Below, in pieces: positions 43,245-53,819 of a stretch of DNA of 64,000 nt. This DNA is from Sinotaia quadrata. Lineage: Eukaryota > Mollusca > Gastropoda > Architaenioglossa > Viviparidae. The notes under the pieces are model-generated. The model was given only the letters and a program-made list of their open reading frames with translations, was not told the origin of the DNA and did not search any database. The translations under genes were made by a program, and so were the position numbers. Numbering within the stretch: position 1 is the stretch's first letter; each line of letters starts with the position of its first letter. The stretch is from the NCBI GenBank assembly GCA_028829895.1, contig CM054181.1, positions 12,305,001 to 12,369,000 of the forward strand, written 5' to 3'.

Positions 43245-43465
43245 TATACAAATTGACGCTGAATGTTCTAATTCGTGTTACCAATTGACGCGCAATGTTC
43301 TAATTTTCGTCACAAATGGCGCTAAATGTTCTAATTCTTGTTACCGATTGAAATTAAATGATCTCATTCGTGCTACAAATTGACGCTAAATATTTTAATT
43401 CGTGTTACAAGTTGATGCTAAATGCTCTAATTCGCGTTACAAATTGATTCATTTTACAAATTGGC
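43245..43465. repeat. Approximately 32-bp minisatellite
   Basis: About seven copies of gttctaattcgtgttacaaa with ttgacgctaaat, moderately diverged. Confidence 0.87.
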
Positions 43466-43825
43466 GCTAAGAAATATATCGTTATAAATTTAGGGTCCCT
43501 GAAATGTATTTCTAATGTGGGTCGATATATGCTAAGACAAAAACATCATGTAATCAGCGTCAGAAACTTATCCTTTCGAAATTGGTATAGCACGAAGAGT
43601 TATAATGCAAACATTAAGAGTGTTTTGTTCGTTTTAAAAAAATAATTTTAATTTTTCTTAATTATATTTTGAGGTCACTGTTCTAATGTTTATTTTGATT
43701 CGTTGATTTAATCTTTATTCTAATATACACATCTACACATATATCAAATACATGATTTTTGTTTAATAGTAATCATTCGATAAGTGTAAATAATTGTATT
43801 ATACGTACATTTTACATTTTCGATT

Positions 43826-43925
43826 GTATATGAAGGCTGTATGCTTTGATTGTATAGAGGAAGGCTGTATACTTTGTACTATAGATGAAGGCTGTATACA
43901 TACATTGTACCATGCAAAAAGGCTG
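43826..43925. repeat. Approximately 28-bp repeat, four copies
   Basis: Units of aaggctgtatactttgtact(atagatg). Part of the minus frame 43799-43987. Confidence 0.8.
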
Positions 43926-44324
43926 ATCTTATTTACTGCCATGTGATTCACACCAATATTGCTAAATGGCAGCGGTAACACCAACATTCTTTTTAAATAA
44001 AATGTTCAAACGTCAAACTCTCCTCTTCACAATGTTAGCATCACTGTGATGTGATAATTACCATTTACAGTGTAGCAAATCCCAATGTAACATTTAACAA
44101 ACTGTAATGCAATAATCATTACTTATCATATATGTACTAATTAATAAATTTCAATATGAAGTACAACTTTTCCATTAAATGTATGCATACTAATTTGATA
44201 ATAAATCGTCACATTAACACAAAATAATCACCATGTGATTAAACCAATGTCTAATTATCGTCACATTACTACATAAATAATCATAACTTTACATATCAAC
44301 ACTTTATAATATCATTACTTGTGG
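43926..44324. other. AT-rich sequence, no gene seen
   Basis: Loose recurrence of aataatcattac and cacattaac words suggests an old degraded repeat. Confidence 0.4.
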
Positions 44325-44485
44325 GGATCCCATAAGGTAGTGAGGGGAACCCAATCCTTCCAGAGCTACCTAGGGCTATGAATCTCGTAAGATGTAGGGA
44401 TTTCTAAAGGTAGTGAAGGGAATCCAATCCCTGCAGAGCTACCTAGGGATGTGAACCTCGTAAGATGTAAGGCATCACGAAACAT
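44325..44485. repeat. Approximately 76-bp tandem duplication
   Basis: Two copies with agagctacctagggctatga and ctcgtaagatgta, about 80-85 percent alike by eye, more GC-rich than the surroundings. Confidence 0.86.
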
Positions 44486-44669
44486 CTTAATAGGATGGAA
44501 GATAACACAATCATAATCATCTAATGATCACCATTTAACTGCATTGGGCACTTTACCATTTACATAATTATAACTTTGCTATGTAATAATTCATGATTCT
44601 TTTAAGTGACCTTACTCTACTTTGCTGTCACATTGCATTCTGTTGAAGCAATGATGTTTGAATATTTGT

Positions 44670-44905
44670 GCAGGTTTCGCGTGTCCAATATATGGTCACG
44701 TGTGTGGGTGTTTGCTGGCTTTAGTGCTTATGTATATTTGTTCAGTTTTGTGTGTCCATATACGGTCTTGTGTTGAGTGTTTGCTGGCTTTAGTGTTTAT
44801 GTATATTTGTTCAGTTTTGTGTGTCCATATACGGTCTTGTGTTGAGTGTTTGCTGGCTTTAGTGCTTCTTTTTTGTACATTTGTTTAGTTTTGTGTGTCT
44901 AAATA
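44670..44905. repeat. 69-bp minisatellite, about 3.3 copies
   Basis: Units of tttgctggctttagtgttta, tgtatatttgttcagttttg and tgtgtccatatacggtcttg. The plus frame 44658-44888 arises from the period of 69. Confidence 0.92.
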
Positions 44906-45614
44906 CATTTGTGCAGTCTTTTGTGTCTCTGTGATATGATGGGGAATTCTCACAAATATTTTAATATATGTTTTCATATTTTGATCTACAATTTGTAAAT
45001 GAGATGGTATTTGTAATTTGTATAAGTGGGATATGTTGCATAAAGTTTGTGTTTAGAATTACGTCAAGAATGGACAAGGGGAAAGGGGGAGATTAAGCTG
45101 AGAGTGAGTACAGACAGAGTGGTAGCCGCTGGGTAGGACTGTTGATATTGTTTGTGAGAACACCAAATCTCTGGAATCTAAGCAGTAGTGATGGGCTTAA
45201 AACATTAGATCTGGATTCTTGTTATGCCTTGACCATTTTATGTGTGAACTTCTTTGTGGATAGTCACGTGTGCTGACAGAATGTAGGTTGGAAGGTGCGA
45301 GAAAGTCATAAATATTAATTAGTTCTAGTGTGATGGCTTGGTTTCAAGTGCTAGAAAACCACAGTGGAATTTCAATTTTGTATTCTTTGCAAACGGCTCT
45401 TCCGGTGAATATTCAGACTGGGTCCTTCCATGTCAAGGGTTAGAAACGACGATCCGTGTCTAGGTAAGGTAACTACGTTTCTGTATTGTGTGAATAATTA
45501 GGTTTTATTAGGAATGTTATATTATTTGAAACATGTTTAATTTATTTATTGCAGAGACATATGCCAAAATAAGTATTTATTAATTTGCAGTATACGTAAA
45601 ATCTGCATTTACTC

Positions 45615-45755
45615 GTGTTTATCTTTATTCTGAAATCTCTGACTTTAGGTGCCTGATTTCAGTCTATCTTTATTCTGAAATCTATGATTGGGCTTTGGGT
45701 GCCTGATTTCAGTCTATCTTTATTCTGAAATCTCTGATTGGACTTTAGGTGCCTG
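45615..45755. repeat. Approximately 50-bp repeat, three copies
   Basis: Units of tctttattctgaaatctctg with ggtgcctgatttcagtcta. Confidence 0.88.
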
Positions 45756-46057
45756 ATGCTGATGTTATTCAAGATGTGTGCTATTGAACGTCTACCGGTC
45801 TATCTGTTGCCAGCTCATTGAAAACTGAAGCAAAGTTCTGATTGTAAACTGTGACTAGAGTGTAGCTTGAACTTGATCAGACTATTCACGTTGCTTGCTT
45901 ATGATGAGAAAATAGAACAGACTATTTTGCTTATTCCTTCTATATAGTGTTAAACATTTCATTTTCATTAAGTTTTTAATAATTGTTTAATCTCACGTAT
46001 TTGTTAGTAGTGAAACGTTTTTGTTTTATCGTAACCTGTGATGCAAGTCTCATGATG

Positions 46058-46060
<3 letters not shown>

Positions 46061-46113
<53 letters not shown>
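46061..46113. repeat. (CT)n microsatellite
   Basis: About 26 CT units. Confidence 0.97.
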
Positions 46114-46117
<4 letters not shown>

Positions 46118-46159
46118 ATATATACTTATTTATGTATTTATTTTATAAAATCTATTTTC

Positions 46160-46555
46160 TCAGTTTAAATAACTGAATGGGGGACGTGAGTCAAATTGAT
46201 GATGGCATACCAGAATTTCGGTGTAACAGTTGCAGATATCCATATTTAACCAGTGGCCCATATTCTGCACCGGCACTTGTAGATGTTTTATGTCATTAAC
46301 TAATTGCTCATATTTGGTATAATTCATTATTACAACGTCACCCAATTGTATATATTTATTCAGGTCTGTGTGTCTATATGTAATTCTGCAGGTTTGGGCG
46401 GAATTTGTGTGTCTATATATATATTTGAACCGGGATGTGTAGTAATGAAAAATTTCAAGGGGTACACACTTTACTGCTGCTGAAAGTTTTAAGCAAATCA
46501 TCATACGGCCAATTAAACATGTGACCCTAAATATTTTACAATTTTTATTTAACAT
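46160..46555 (-). other. Unassigned 131-codon open frame
   Basis: This is the longest frame in the window that is not made by a tandem array. Its translation is cysteine- and histidine-containing (for example NMGHWLNMDICNCYTEILVC), shows no domain that I recognise, and has no membrane or signal segment. It lies 2.5 kb downstream of the receptor stop on the same strand, so it could be part of a long 3' UTR, a degraded transposon fragment, or chance. Confidence 0.15.
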
Positions 46556-47070
46556 CTAATTTGATATTTAATTGGAGTCAGTAATATACTTGATCGTACA
46601 TTGGCATTAATATATCAATACTCTGGAAGCTGTTTTAAATGTATTTATCACTTCGAATTGGAAAAGAAAACATAATTGAGAAGCATTTGCTTTTACTGCG
46701 GGATATGCTACTGGAACATAAAGCAAAGTTCGGTGGATAAACCACAACAGCTCTCTAAAATCTTAACCACAATTCACAGGGAAATTTGTCACACTTCGCT
46801 GGAAGACCCGTTGACCTCATCATTATCGTTACTGACATCTTTATTCAATGACATGTCAAGCGAAATCAAATGAAAGTCTCGAAAAAAGTCCCAGTTTCTT
46901 TAGGACACAACAGAATTGTGCAATAGTTTTCATGACACAATCACGTTTCAAATAATTCGGAAAGTAAAACACAAAACAACATTGCATTTTAACATGCTCC
47001 CTGCAGTGTATGTTCGGGATGCACTTTGTTACGACGAGTGATCAGAGCCAACTTGAAAATACATTATAAC

Positions 47071-47145
47071 AGTAGATTGTCCAAGTCCTGAAATGTCTGA
47101 CATTTTACAGTAGATTGTCCAAGTCCTGAAATGTCTGCAGTTTTC
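47071..47145. repeat. 38-bp direct duplication
   Basis: The sequence acagtagattgtccaagtcc and the following tgaaatgtctg occur twice in tandem. Confidence 0.9.
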
Positions 47146-47246
47146 TGGACCGTTAAAGACGCAATTCAATCGTGCGTCACGTAGACATGACTAAATTTGA
47201 AGTTGCAAAACTTAATCGTTGTTGCGATTTTCTCTGCTGCTCTTCT

Positions 47247-47249
<3 letters not shown>

Positions 47250-47334
<85 letters not shown>
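47250..47334. repeat. (TC)n microsatellite
   Basis: About 42 TC units, followed by a CA-rich stretch to about 47400. Confidence 0.97.
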
Positions 47335-47337
<3 letters not shown>

Positions 47338-47654
47338 AACACACATAAACACGCAAAACATATGTAAGCAAATACATAACGCACACACATACATATGCAG
47401 ACACATAACATATGTATACACATATATATGCCTCAATCATGCATGTACTTAGTATCTCGATATTTCTCCTTATAATACTCTCTCAAGATGATTGCTCACT
47501 TCTTGCATAATCCCCGCCCCCATTAAGCCGATTCATTTGTGTACAATTTCTTAACGCTTCATTCTTTGGCTCAACTTTAACTAGTAGAAACAACTAGTAA
47601 AAACAACTAGTATTCTCTTTTCTCATACTCTACATTTTCTCACTGTCTTTATCT

Positions 47655-47890
47655 CCACTCACACAGGCTCATACACAGAGAGATAAACACACACAGAGAG
47701 ATAAACACACACAGAGATATAAACACACACATGCACACACACACACACACATGAACACACACACACACACACATACACACACGCACACACACACACATAA
47801 GCACACACAGACATACGCACACAGACATAAACACAAAAAAACCCACACAGAAATAAACACACACAGGCATAAACAAACACAGACATGCAC
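47655..47890. repeat. Interrupted (CA)n tract
   Basis: CA dinucleotides interrupted by gagagata, tg and ata. The three overlapping minus frames rich in Cys and Val are by-products. Confidence 0.93.
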
Positions 47891-48284
47891 TGCTGTTATC
47901 ATTCTCCATCTCCCATAGTTTTAAATCTTTGTTCGAGGAATCGCTAAGTATGTAACATTCTTTTGAAAGAGAAAACGAATGTTTTGTTACTTGCTTAATA
48001 TTTAGTGCAAATGAGTGTTCGTTTTGCCGGAAATAACAGATATTCCTTCTAAGTATTTACCAGCAATATTTATGCATTTCCCTACTTTTTCTTCAGGACA
48101 GGCAGTATCACTGTGTTCAGTGTTCACTAAACCTTTGGAGGATTAAAATTATAAAGTTATCTGAGGTTGAGTGTCTGATGTCATATTTGGAATTGTCCAT
48201 AAATAGACCAATCAAATGATTCAATCATGCCAACGTGTGGGTGGCGCACCTGATGTTTGACTTTGCTAGGTTGCTTTTTTTGTG
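47891..48284. other. No gene recognised
   Basis: AT-rich. If the receptor transcript has a long 3' UTR this belongs to it. Confidence 0.35.
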
Positions 48285-48385
48285 CTTTTAAACAGTTTGA
48301 ATGACTCAAGGCTCTTTGGATCGTGTGTTCGATAAAGTTTGAATGACTCATGGCTCTTTGGATCATGTGTTCGGTAAACCAATGT
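48285..48385. repeat. 43-bp duplication
   Basis: The sequence gtttgaatgactcatggctc plus tttggatcatgtgttcg is present twice, with few differences. Confidence 0.87.
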
Positions 48386-48962
48386 GCTAACATCATTATT
48401 TGTAAAGATGGCATAGTATTGCTCAATCAGCATTCGTAAGATACACCTATATTATAGCATCAATAGTCTTGAAATCAGTGAAGATTTTCTCCACAAACGT
48501 TCACTGATATTTTCATGCCAAGGTATTTCTCCTATAGTTTACAGTTTTGTTCTGGGGTAAAATACCGTGTTTAGCAGATACAATTTTAGAATGTATTATA
48601 AGATTAATCCCCATTAACCGTTTATCTGTGAGGTGGCTTGTTGAATACTTGTAATTTTAAATTACAAAATACTCAAATTTACAAAACAGTAAAGTCTTTC
48701 CAAGGGGAATAACTTGTACTTTACCCGCTAATGAACGAATAATCTAAAGTCTTCACAGTGGGAATAACCTGTACATTCCCTATAAAATATCTGTAACGAA
48801 TTATTCTTCTCAAGAGAATAACAAGACTTGAGGTGATCGAAGATACTGTGCTGTGAAGGAGAACAGTATCCATCACATATGTGAACCTAGCTTGGATTTC
48901 CGGAAAGCACCATTGCACTTTTAATTCACACATCTCTCCCACCACACACACACCCAGACAAT
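48386..48962. other. Probable receptor 3' UTR or downstream flank
   Basis: A duplicated word (taaagtcttccaaggggaataa / taaagtcttcacagtgggaataa) lies at about 48690-48770. No exon and no minus-strand AATAAA seen. Confidence 0.35.
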
Positions 48963-49050
48963 AATCCATCGCTATCCAATCCTAATCCACCTCTTTTCAA
49001 TCCCAATCCACCGCTTTCCAATCTAATCCACTGTTTTCCAATCCTAATCT
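48963..49050 (-). repeat. Approximately 21-bp tandem repeat just downstream of the receptor stop codon
   Basis: On the sense (minus) strand the sequence GATTAGGATTGGAAAACAGTG and three or four diverged copies follow the TGA after about 12 nt. The array would be transcribed at the start of the 3' UTR. Purine-rich GGATTGG-type blocks recur every 20-22 nt. Confidence 0.75.
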
Positions 49051-49062
49051 AAAGATTATGCA

Positions 49063-49362
49063 TCACGCCTCACCATCGCTATAATCCACATGAAGGTAAT
49101 CCCCAGAATAGTCACGTGGTCGCTGAAACTCACTTTCAAATCGTCTACTTGTTGTTGCCACTGGAGACCGGTCTCCTTCACGAAACTGAACGGCACCATT
49201 GGCAGAGTCTGTTAATGGCACTTCACAAACATGAGCGGAACTGTCGTAGTCTCTGCCCTTTTTGCACTTGGAGCAACGTCTCTTGAAGCGCGGCTTTTTG
49301 GACGACCCAATGCATCGGACTGCGAATCGCAGTTCCTGCGCCATTTCTGAGCACAGCGACCT
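49063..49362 (-). CDS. GRIK-like: Kainate-type glutamate receptor, terminal coding exon (cytoplasmic tail and stop)
   Basis: The exon starts after a strong acceptor (tgtcctccag|AGG) in phase 0, matching the upstream donor, so the join reads ...NAREDK|RSLCSEMAQELRF.... That is the same position where vertebrate GRIK tails read KRSFC...EELR. It encodes 99 residues and a TGA stop at 49063-49065. Beyond the conserved first 17 residues the tail is lineage-specific. It has a cysteine- and lysine/arginine-rich patch (KKPRFKRRCSKCKKGR, possibly membrane-proximal or palmitoylated), a Ser/Thr/Arg-rich middle, and an acidic, tyrosine-containing end (DYLHVDYSDGEA). It lacks the ETMA-type C-terminus of vertebrate GluK2 and any clear class I PDZ ligand. 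The 89-residue frame overlapping it at 49223-49492 is a shadow. No minus-strand AATAAA was seen before about 46845, so the 3' UTR may be long. Confidence 0.9.
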   Translation of the reverse strand, partial: RSLCSEMAQELRFAVRCIGSSKKPRFKRRCSKCKKGRDYDSSAHVCEVPLTDSANGAVQFREGDRSPVATTSRRFESEFQRPRDYSGDYLHVDYSDGEA

Positions 49363-49624
49363 CTGGAGGACACATAGAGGACATAAAAAAAGAGGTAACA
49401 ATAATATAATTATGTCTGCATTTGGAAAATGACATAATGTAAGACAGAACACAGAAAATATGCACAAACTGATATCTCAAGGATGTAAGCATTATATTTA
49501 TTAATATGACCTAGGCTACTCAAACACACTATGTTATAACTCGTGGTAGCCGAAGCTGAACGTAAAAAAAGAAAAAAAAAACTTGATGCTGTCTCAAGGC
49601 CATAGGTAATTAAATGTGTAATAA

Positions 49625-49860
49625 TTTGTTATGATTGTTTCAGCATGCAGTGTTGGAACACTATGCATAATATGTGCAATAGTTAAACGTGTTTCAATTT
49701 GAGCTACTGTAACAATATACATAATGTATGCAATTAAGCATGTTTCAGTTTGCAGTGTTGTAACACTATGCAAAATGTGTGCAATAGTTAAACATGTTTC
49801 AGTTTGCAGTGTTGTAACAATATGCATAATGCGTGCAATAGTTAAACATGTTTCAGTCTT
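49625..49860. repeat. Approximately 54-bp minisatellite in the last receptor intron
   Basis: Four to five diverged copies of a unit containing catgtttcagtttgcagtg and a caatatgcataatg block. Confidence 0.8.
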
Positions 49861-49991
49861 CTCGTGAAGATGACGTAATTTACACTGTGAACAGAGAAAA
49901 CAAACCGTGGGAATTATTTCTACAAACAAAATTGTGAAAAATATTCATTATATTTGTTCAATCTTAAAACAGTTTCGGTTTGAACGATCAT

Positions 49992-50265
49992 GAATGACAC
50001 ATTTATATAGTCCACATAATTTAGGTCTCATTATATCCCAAATGTTATAGTCCACATAATTTAGGTCTCATTATATCCCAAATGTTATAGTCCACATAAT
50101 TTAGGTCTCATTATATCCCAAATGTTATAGTCCACATAATTTAGGTCTCATTATATCCCAAATTTTATAGTCCACATAATTTAGGTCTCATTATATCCCA
50201 GATTGTATAGTCCTTATAATTCGGGTCTCAGTGCATTCCGTATTTTATAGTCCACAAATTAGTGA
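49992..50265. repeat. 40-bp minisatellite in the last receptor intron
   Basis: The unit starts atagtccacataatttaggt. There are about seven copies; the first four are nearly identical and the last copies are diverged. Confidence 0.88.
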
Positions 50266-50319
50266 ACATAGAAATAGTTGTTCAATTACATACAGCATCT
50301 CCAATTGAAATCATAGATC

Positions 50320-50678
50320 AGACCATTCATTTTTTACCAGTCAGTTTACTTACATAAACTAACAACTGCCTTTATGGCCGGACTTGAGTTATGTCAAAAT
50401 CAAAGCGATTAGAATTTAGAACTTCTTCTTCAAAGTAACTTTCTGTCCATTTCTATTGGATGAATTTGCTATGAACACGTGTGCGATTATTAGTCAGATA
50501 AAATTCTGATCGCTTGGGTCTGGTTGGGATTGTATCAGCAAGTTCTAGCGTATTCTCCAATGACTTGTTTACTCCAAAAAATATCATCATAAGTAGTGCC
50601 CAAGGTCGGGTCACGTTGATATTTGCAACAATAATTATTAAGTTTAGAAATTGGGATAGGCAAGTTTACTCTGCAACA
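50320..50678 (-). mobile_element. Partial R1 interspersed repeat (copy D2) in the last receptor intron
   Basis: It aligns by eye, in the same orientation, with 62680-63028. Shared anchors are ggcaagtttact at the outer end, ttattagtcaga, cagcaa-ttctagc-tattctcc and a gccggacttgag-like block. The outer end reads TGTTGCAGAGTAAACTTGCC on the minus strand, like the other R1 starts. The inner part of the element is missing. Confidence 0.7.
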
Positions 50679-50755
50679 GATCTCAATGAGAGACAATTTG
50701 CCATTGATCTCGTTGAACGACAATGGTCCATTGATCTCAATGAGTGACAAACATG
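50679..50755. repeat. 27-bp mini-array next to the exon donor
   Basis: About 2.7 copies of a unit beginning gatctcaatgagagacaatt lie between the R1 fragment and the splice donor at 50783-50788. Confidence 0.7.
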
Positions 50756-50788
50756 AAATATGATAGCTATGCCAGATGGAATACTTAC

Positions 50789-51051
50789 TTTGTCTTCTCT
50801 GGCATTCTTGCGAGACTTCCAGATGAATTCGCAAATGGCCACGAAGATGGCGAGTGTCAGGCCAGCCATGAGCACAACGAAGATACCGCCCACATTCTCC
50901 ACGCCCAGGGCGTTGGCCTTGGAACCCTTTGTGTCGTCATCACGAATGCACGTGCCTGTGTCCTTCCACCACTTGTTGTACATCATCTGGATTTTGCCAT
51001 CTTCCTGCAATTCCAGAATCGCCATGGAGAGCTTGTCTCGATACGGGGAAT
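50789..51051 (-). CDS. GRIK-like: Kainate-type ionotropic glutamate receptor, penultimate coding exon (end of S2 lobe plus last membrane segment)
   Basis: This exon encodes 87 complete codons plus two bases of a split codon, so the upstream intron is phase 1. It opens with SPYRDKLSMAILELQEDGK, the conserved end of the S2 half of the glutamate-binding domain. Next come a KWWKDTGTC motif, whose cysteine matches the S2 disulfide cysteine of the family, and an ALGVENVGGIF motif. The last membrane segment follows (GGIFVVLMAGLTLAIFVAI), then a cytoplasmic CEFIWKSRKNAREDK stretch. The acceptor reads cctccatttcag and the donor is AAA|GTAAGT. The protein would be a subunit of a tetrameric glutamate-gated cation channel in the neuronal membrane. 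The match is to the kainate subfamily; orthology to a particular vertebrate GRIK cannot be decided from this fragment. No upstream exon was found in the window. Confidence 0.93.
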
Positions 51052-51104
51052 CTGAAATGGAGGCATAACAGAACAAAGGCTCGATATCATTCTCAAAAAA
51101 CAAG

Positions 51105-51660
51105 CTATAATTAACTTACGTAGTTAGTTCAAGACAAACGAAGACACGATTAACTTACATAGCTATTTAAAGACGAATGAAGACACGATTAACTTACATA
51201 GCTATTTAAAGACGAATGAAGACACGATTAACTTACATAGCTATTTAAAGATAAACGAAGACACGATTAACTTACATAGCTATTTAAAGATAAACGAAGA
51301 CACGATTAACTTACATAGCTATTTAAAGACAAACGAAGACACGATTAACTTACATAGTTAGTTAAAGACAAACGAAGACACGATTAACTTACATAGCTAT
51401 TTAAAGATAAACGAAGACACGATTAACTTACATAGCTATTTAAAGACAAACGAAGACACGATTAACTTACATAGTTAGTTAAAGACAAACGAAGACACGA
51501 TTAACTTACATAGCTATTTAAAGATAAACGAAGACACGATTAACTTACATAGCTATTTAAAGACAAAAGAGTGCATGATTAAATTATGTAGTTATTTAAA
51601 GTGAAACAAAAGCAAGATTAAATCTCGTAGTTATTTAAAGACAAACGATGGCTCAACTAA
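51105..51660 (-). repeat. 39-bp minisatellite carrying a repeated GTAAGT in receptor sense orientation
   Basis: The 39-bp unit begins gacacgattaacttacatag on the plus strand and is repeated about 12 times with few differences, decaying after 51560. Read in the direction of the receptor gene, each unit contains ATGTAAGTTAATCG, a good match to a 5' splice-site consensus. I count twelve such hexamers. The array ends about 55 nt before the acceptor of the exon at 51051. Confidence 0.88.
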
Positions 51661-51689
51661 ATTATATAATTACTGAAAGACAAAAAGTC

Positions 51690-52150
51690 TTTGATTAAAT
51701 TACATAGTAAATGAATGTATGATTAAATTACTCAGTAAAGGATTGTATAATTAAATCAAACAGTAATGGAGAGTTGTGGTTAAATCGCACAGTACATGAA
51801 TGTGTGATTAAATCACCAGTAAGGGAATGTACGTTTAAATTACACAGTAAGTGAAAGTGTATGATTAAATCACACAGGAAAGGAATGTATGATTAAATCA
51901 CAGTAAGAGATTCTATGATTAAATCACATTGTAAGTGAATGTGATTAAATCACATCGTAAAGGAATGTGATTAAATCACACAGTAAGGGAATACATGATT
52001 AAATCATAGTCAGTGAATGTATGATTAAATCACACAGTAAGGGAATGCATGATTAAATCACCTAGTAAGGGGATGTATGATTAAATCACAGTAAGGGAAT
52101 GCATGATTAAATCACATAGTAAGGGGATGTGTGATTAAATCATGCAGTAA
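51690..52150. repeat. Approximately 28-bp degenerate minisatellite
   Basis: The core gattaaatcacacagtaagg recurs about 16 times with indels, immediately beyond the 39-bp array. Both lie in the presumed intron upstream of the last-membrane-segment exon. Confidence 0.8.
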
Positions 52151-52879
52151 AGCTGCAAATGATTCGCTGGCCACTCAAATCATGGTACGATTAAATTAAA
52201 TAATTTAAAGACACATACGAAAGCCACAATGTTCCTGCGCATGTAATGGTTAGGGCCCTTCAGATATACATGAGCAACGCTACCCATTGGAAATGCTGAG
52301 AATTAATCTTGAGAAATAGTAGAGAAATGCTAGACGTTATCACTTCTGAAGAATGGTGAGTCATCATACATGAAAGATACTGGTGAACCTATTTAGTGAT
52401 GCAACGCCACCCTAATTATTGGTTATTATTATGCCTCTTTCCACGACTTGTGGTTTACTTAACTATGATCTACTTTGCGTTGTTTCGGTTGTAGCTTGTG
52501 GTTATCTAACTATGATCTACTGCTTTGTTTGGTTTCTGGTTTACCTATGTTTCGAGTTTTCTTCAGTCATTGCTGATTGTCGCACACGATCTCAAGATCT
52601 TCTCCACACCACCCGAAACGATTTTCTGATAAAATGACGTCACCTCTGAAATTGCCCTAGTTCTGGGTTATCTTCGTACTACATTCAATCTCTCATCAGA
52701 CATAACTATGAGCTGTTTAACATGTTTTTTTTTTTATTATGTCTATGTTAGGATTTATTTTTTCGGCATTTTCATTATTGTTTGCAACTCAAGTATATGT
52801 GGAGTACTTTTGTTGTTTCACAAAAACATTTTGCTTATTTGCGATCCTCATGTGTTTGTATCTCAAATGTTACATATCG
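52151..52879. other. Presumed receptor intron, no exon seen
   Basis: I looked on the minus strand for the channel-pore and S2 motifs of glutamate receptors and found none. A short repeat (tttacttaactatgatctact / gttatctaactatgatctact) lies at about 52451-52521. Confidence 0.45.
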
Positions 52880-53077
52880 GTCTGAAACATCGACAATTAG
52901 TATCATACTATACAGGTTTATATGTCGACAATTAGTATCATACTATACAGGTTTGTATGTCGACAATTAGTATCATACTATACAGGTTTGTATGTCGACA
53001 GTTAGAATCATACTATACAGTTTTGTATGTCGACAGTTAGTACCATATTATACAGGTTTATATGTCGACAGTTAGTA
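52880..53077. repeat. 35-bp minisatellite
   Basis: About 5.5 copies of tatgtcgacaattagtatca with tactatacaggtttg. It abuts R1 copy D. Confidence 0.92.
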
Positions 53078-53505
53078 TCTATAACGTCAACGCTATTTAG
53101 TTATTGATTATGATTATTATTAATTAATTAATCATTCATATTCATAACTAATTAGAAGTGATGAACATTTTGATTTATGTTATTAATAATTCTCCAGCAG
53201 TTACCACTCATCTCTCTCACTTGGCGGATATGTGGGCACTGTTAATGGTTTCTCCCTTCCACAACATTTAATACAACATTTACTATATCACGGAATATCT
53301 CCACAACATTTAATACAACATTTACTATATCACAGAATATTTCCGTGTGTGGAAAATTTCTTACTAAAGGAGAATTCAAATCCGTCTTTAATCGATATAC
53401 TTAGCAATCTTCCCCATCCAAACACTTTCTTCTCCAACATAACTTTATCAACATTTAAGGTCAATAAATTTAACAATAAATTTATTAAATCATAAATCAA
53501 ATATA
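53078..53505 (-). mobile_element. Partial R1 interspersed repeat (copy D)
   Basis: It shares attattaattaatt, taactaatta-aagtgatga, aataattctccag, ctctctcacttggcggatat and atttcttactaaaggagaa with 61463-61750 in the same orientation. A 40-bp local duplication (caacatttaatacaacattt) lies inside at 53255-53335. Confidence 0.75.
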
Positions 53506-53819
53506 ACTGTTGATATTGTTTTTGTAAATATTGGAATACTGTCTGAGATGAAGAATTGGAGGGGAGAGATGTTCACAGTCACGTGTTACTTGAAAGAATT
53601 AAACACATATTACTACAGAGGTTTATGCAATGCCCTTGCAATAGTCCACATGCTGTAATGTGTTGCTAAAGCTGACACGCTTTCAAATGGAAGTGTTCAA
53701 TTATGCACGTGCACTAAAACTGAATGCATTTAAACAGTAAACGAGTGAAAATACCTCAAGACATGGTGCACGACATTTTGGAAACAAAGAAGCAAACTCA
53801 AAGCTGATAGGTATATTTT

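Larger units (their letters stand above)
49363..50788 (-). other. Last intron of the kainate receptor gene
   Basis: A GT-AG intron of 1426 nt in phase 0. The donor is GTAAGT (complement of 50783-50788). The acceptor AG is the complement of 49363-49364, preceded by a pyrimidine-rich run. Most of its interior is repetitive: a 54-bp array near 49625-49860, a 40-bp array at 49992-50265, a partial R1 copy at about 50320-50678, and a 27-bp mini-array directly inside the donor side. Confidence 0.88.

Noticed and set aside
47166..47909. Arg-Glu repeat and Cys-Val-rich frames
   Set aside because: Produced by (TC)n and (CA)n microsatellites.
49223..49492. Second minus frame of 89 codons
   Set aside because: Out-of-frame reading across the terminal receptor exon and intron; it has no resemblance to any protein family.
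50744..51114. Plus-strand frames of about 60-103 codons
   Set aside because: Shadows of the minus-strand receptor exon at 50789-51051, which has clear homology and splice sites.
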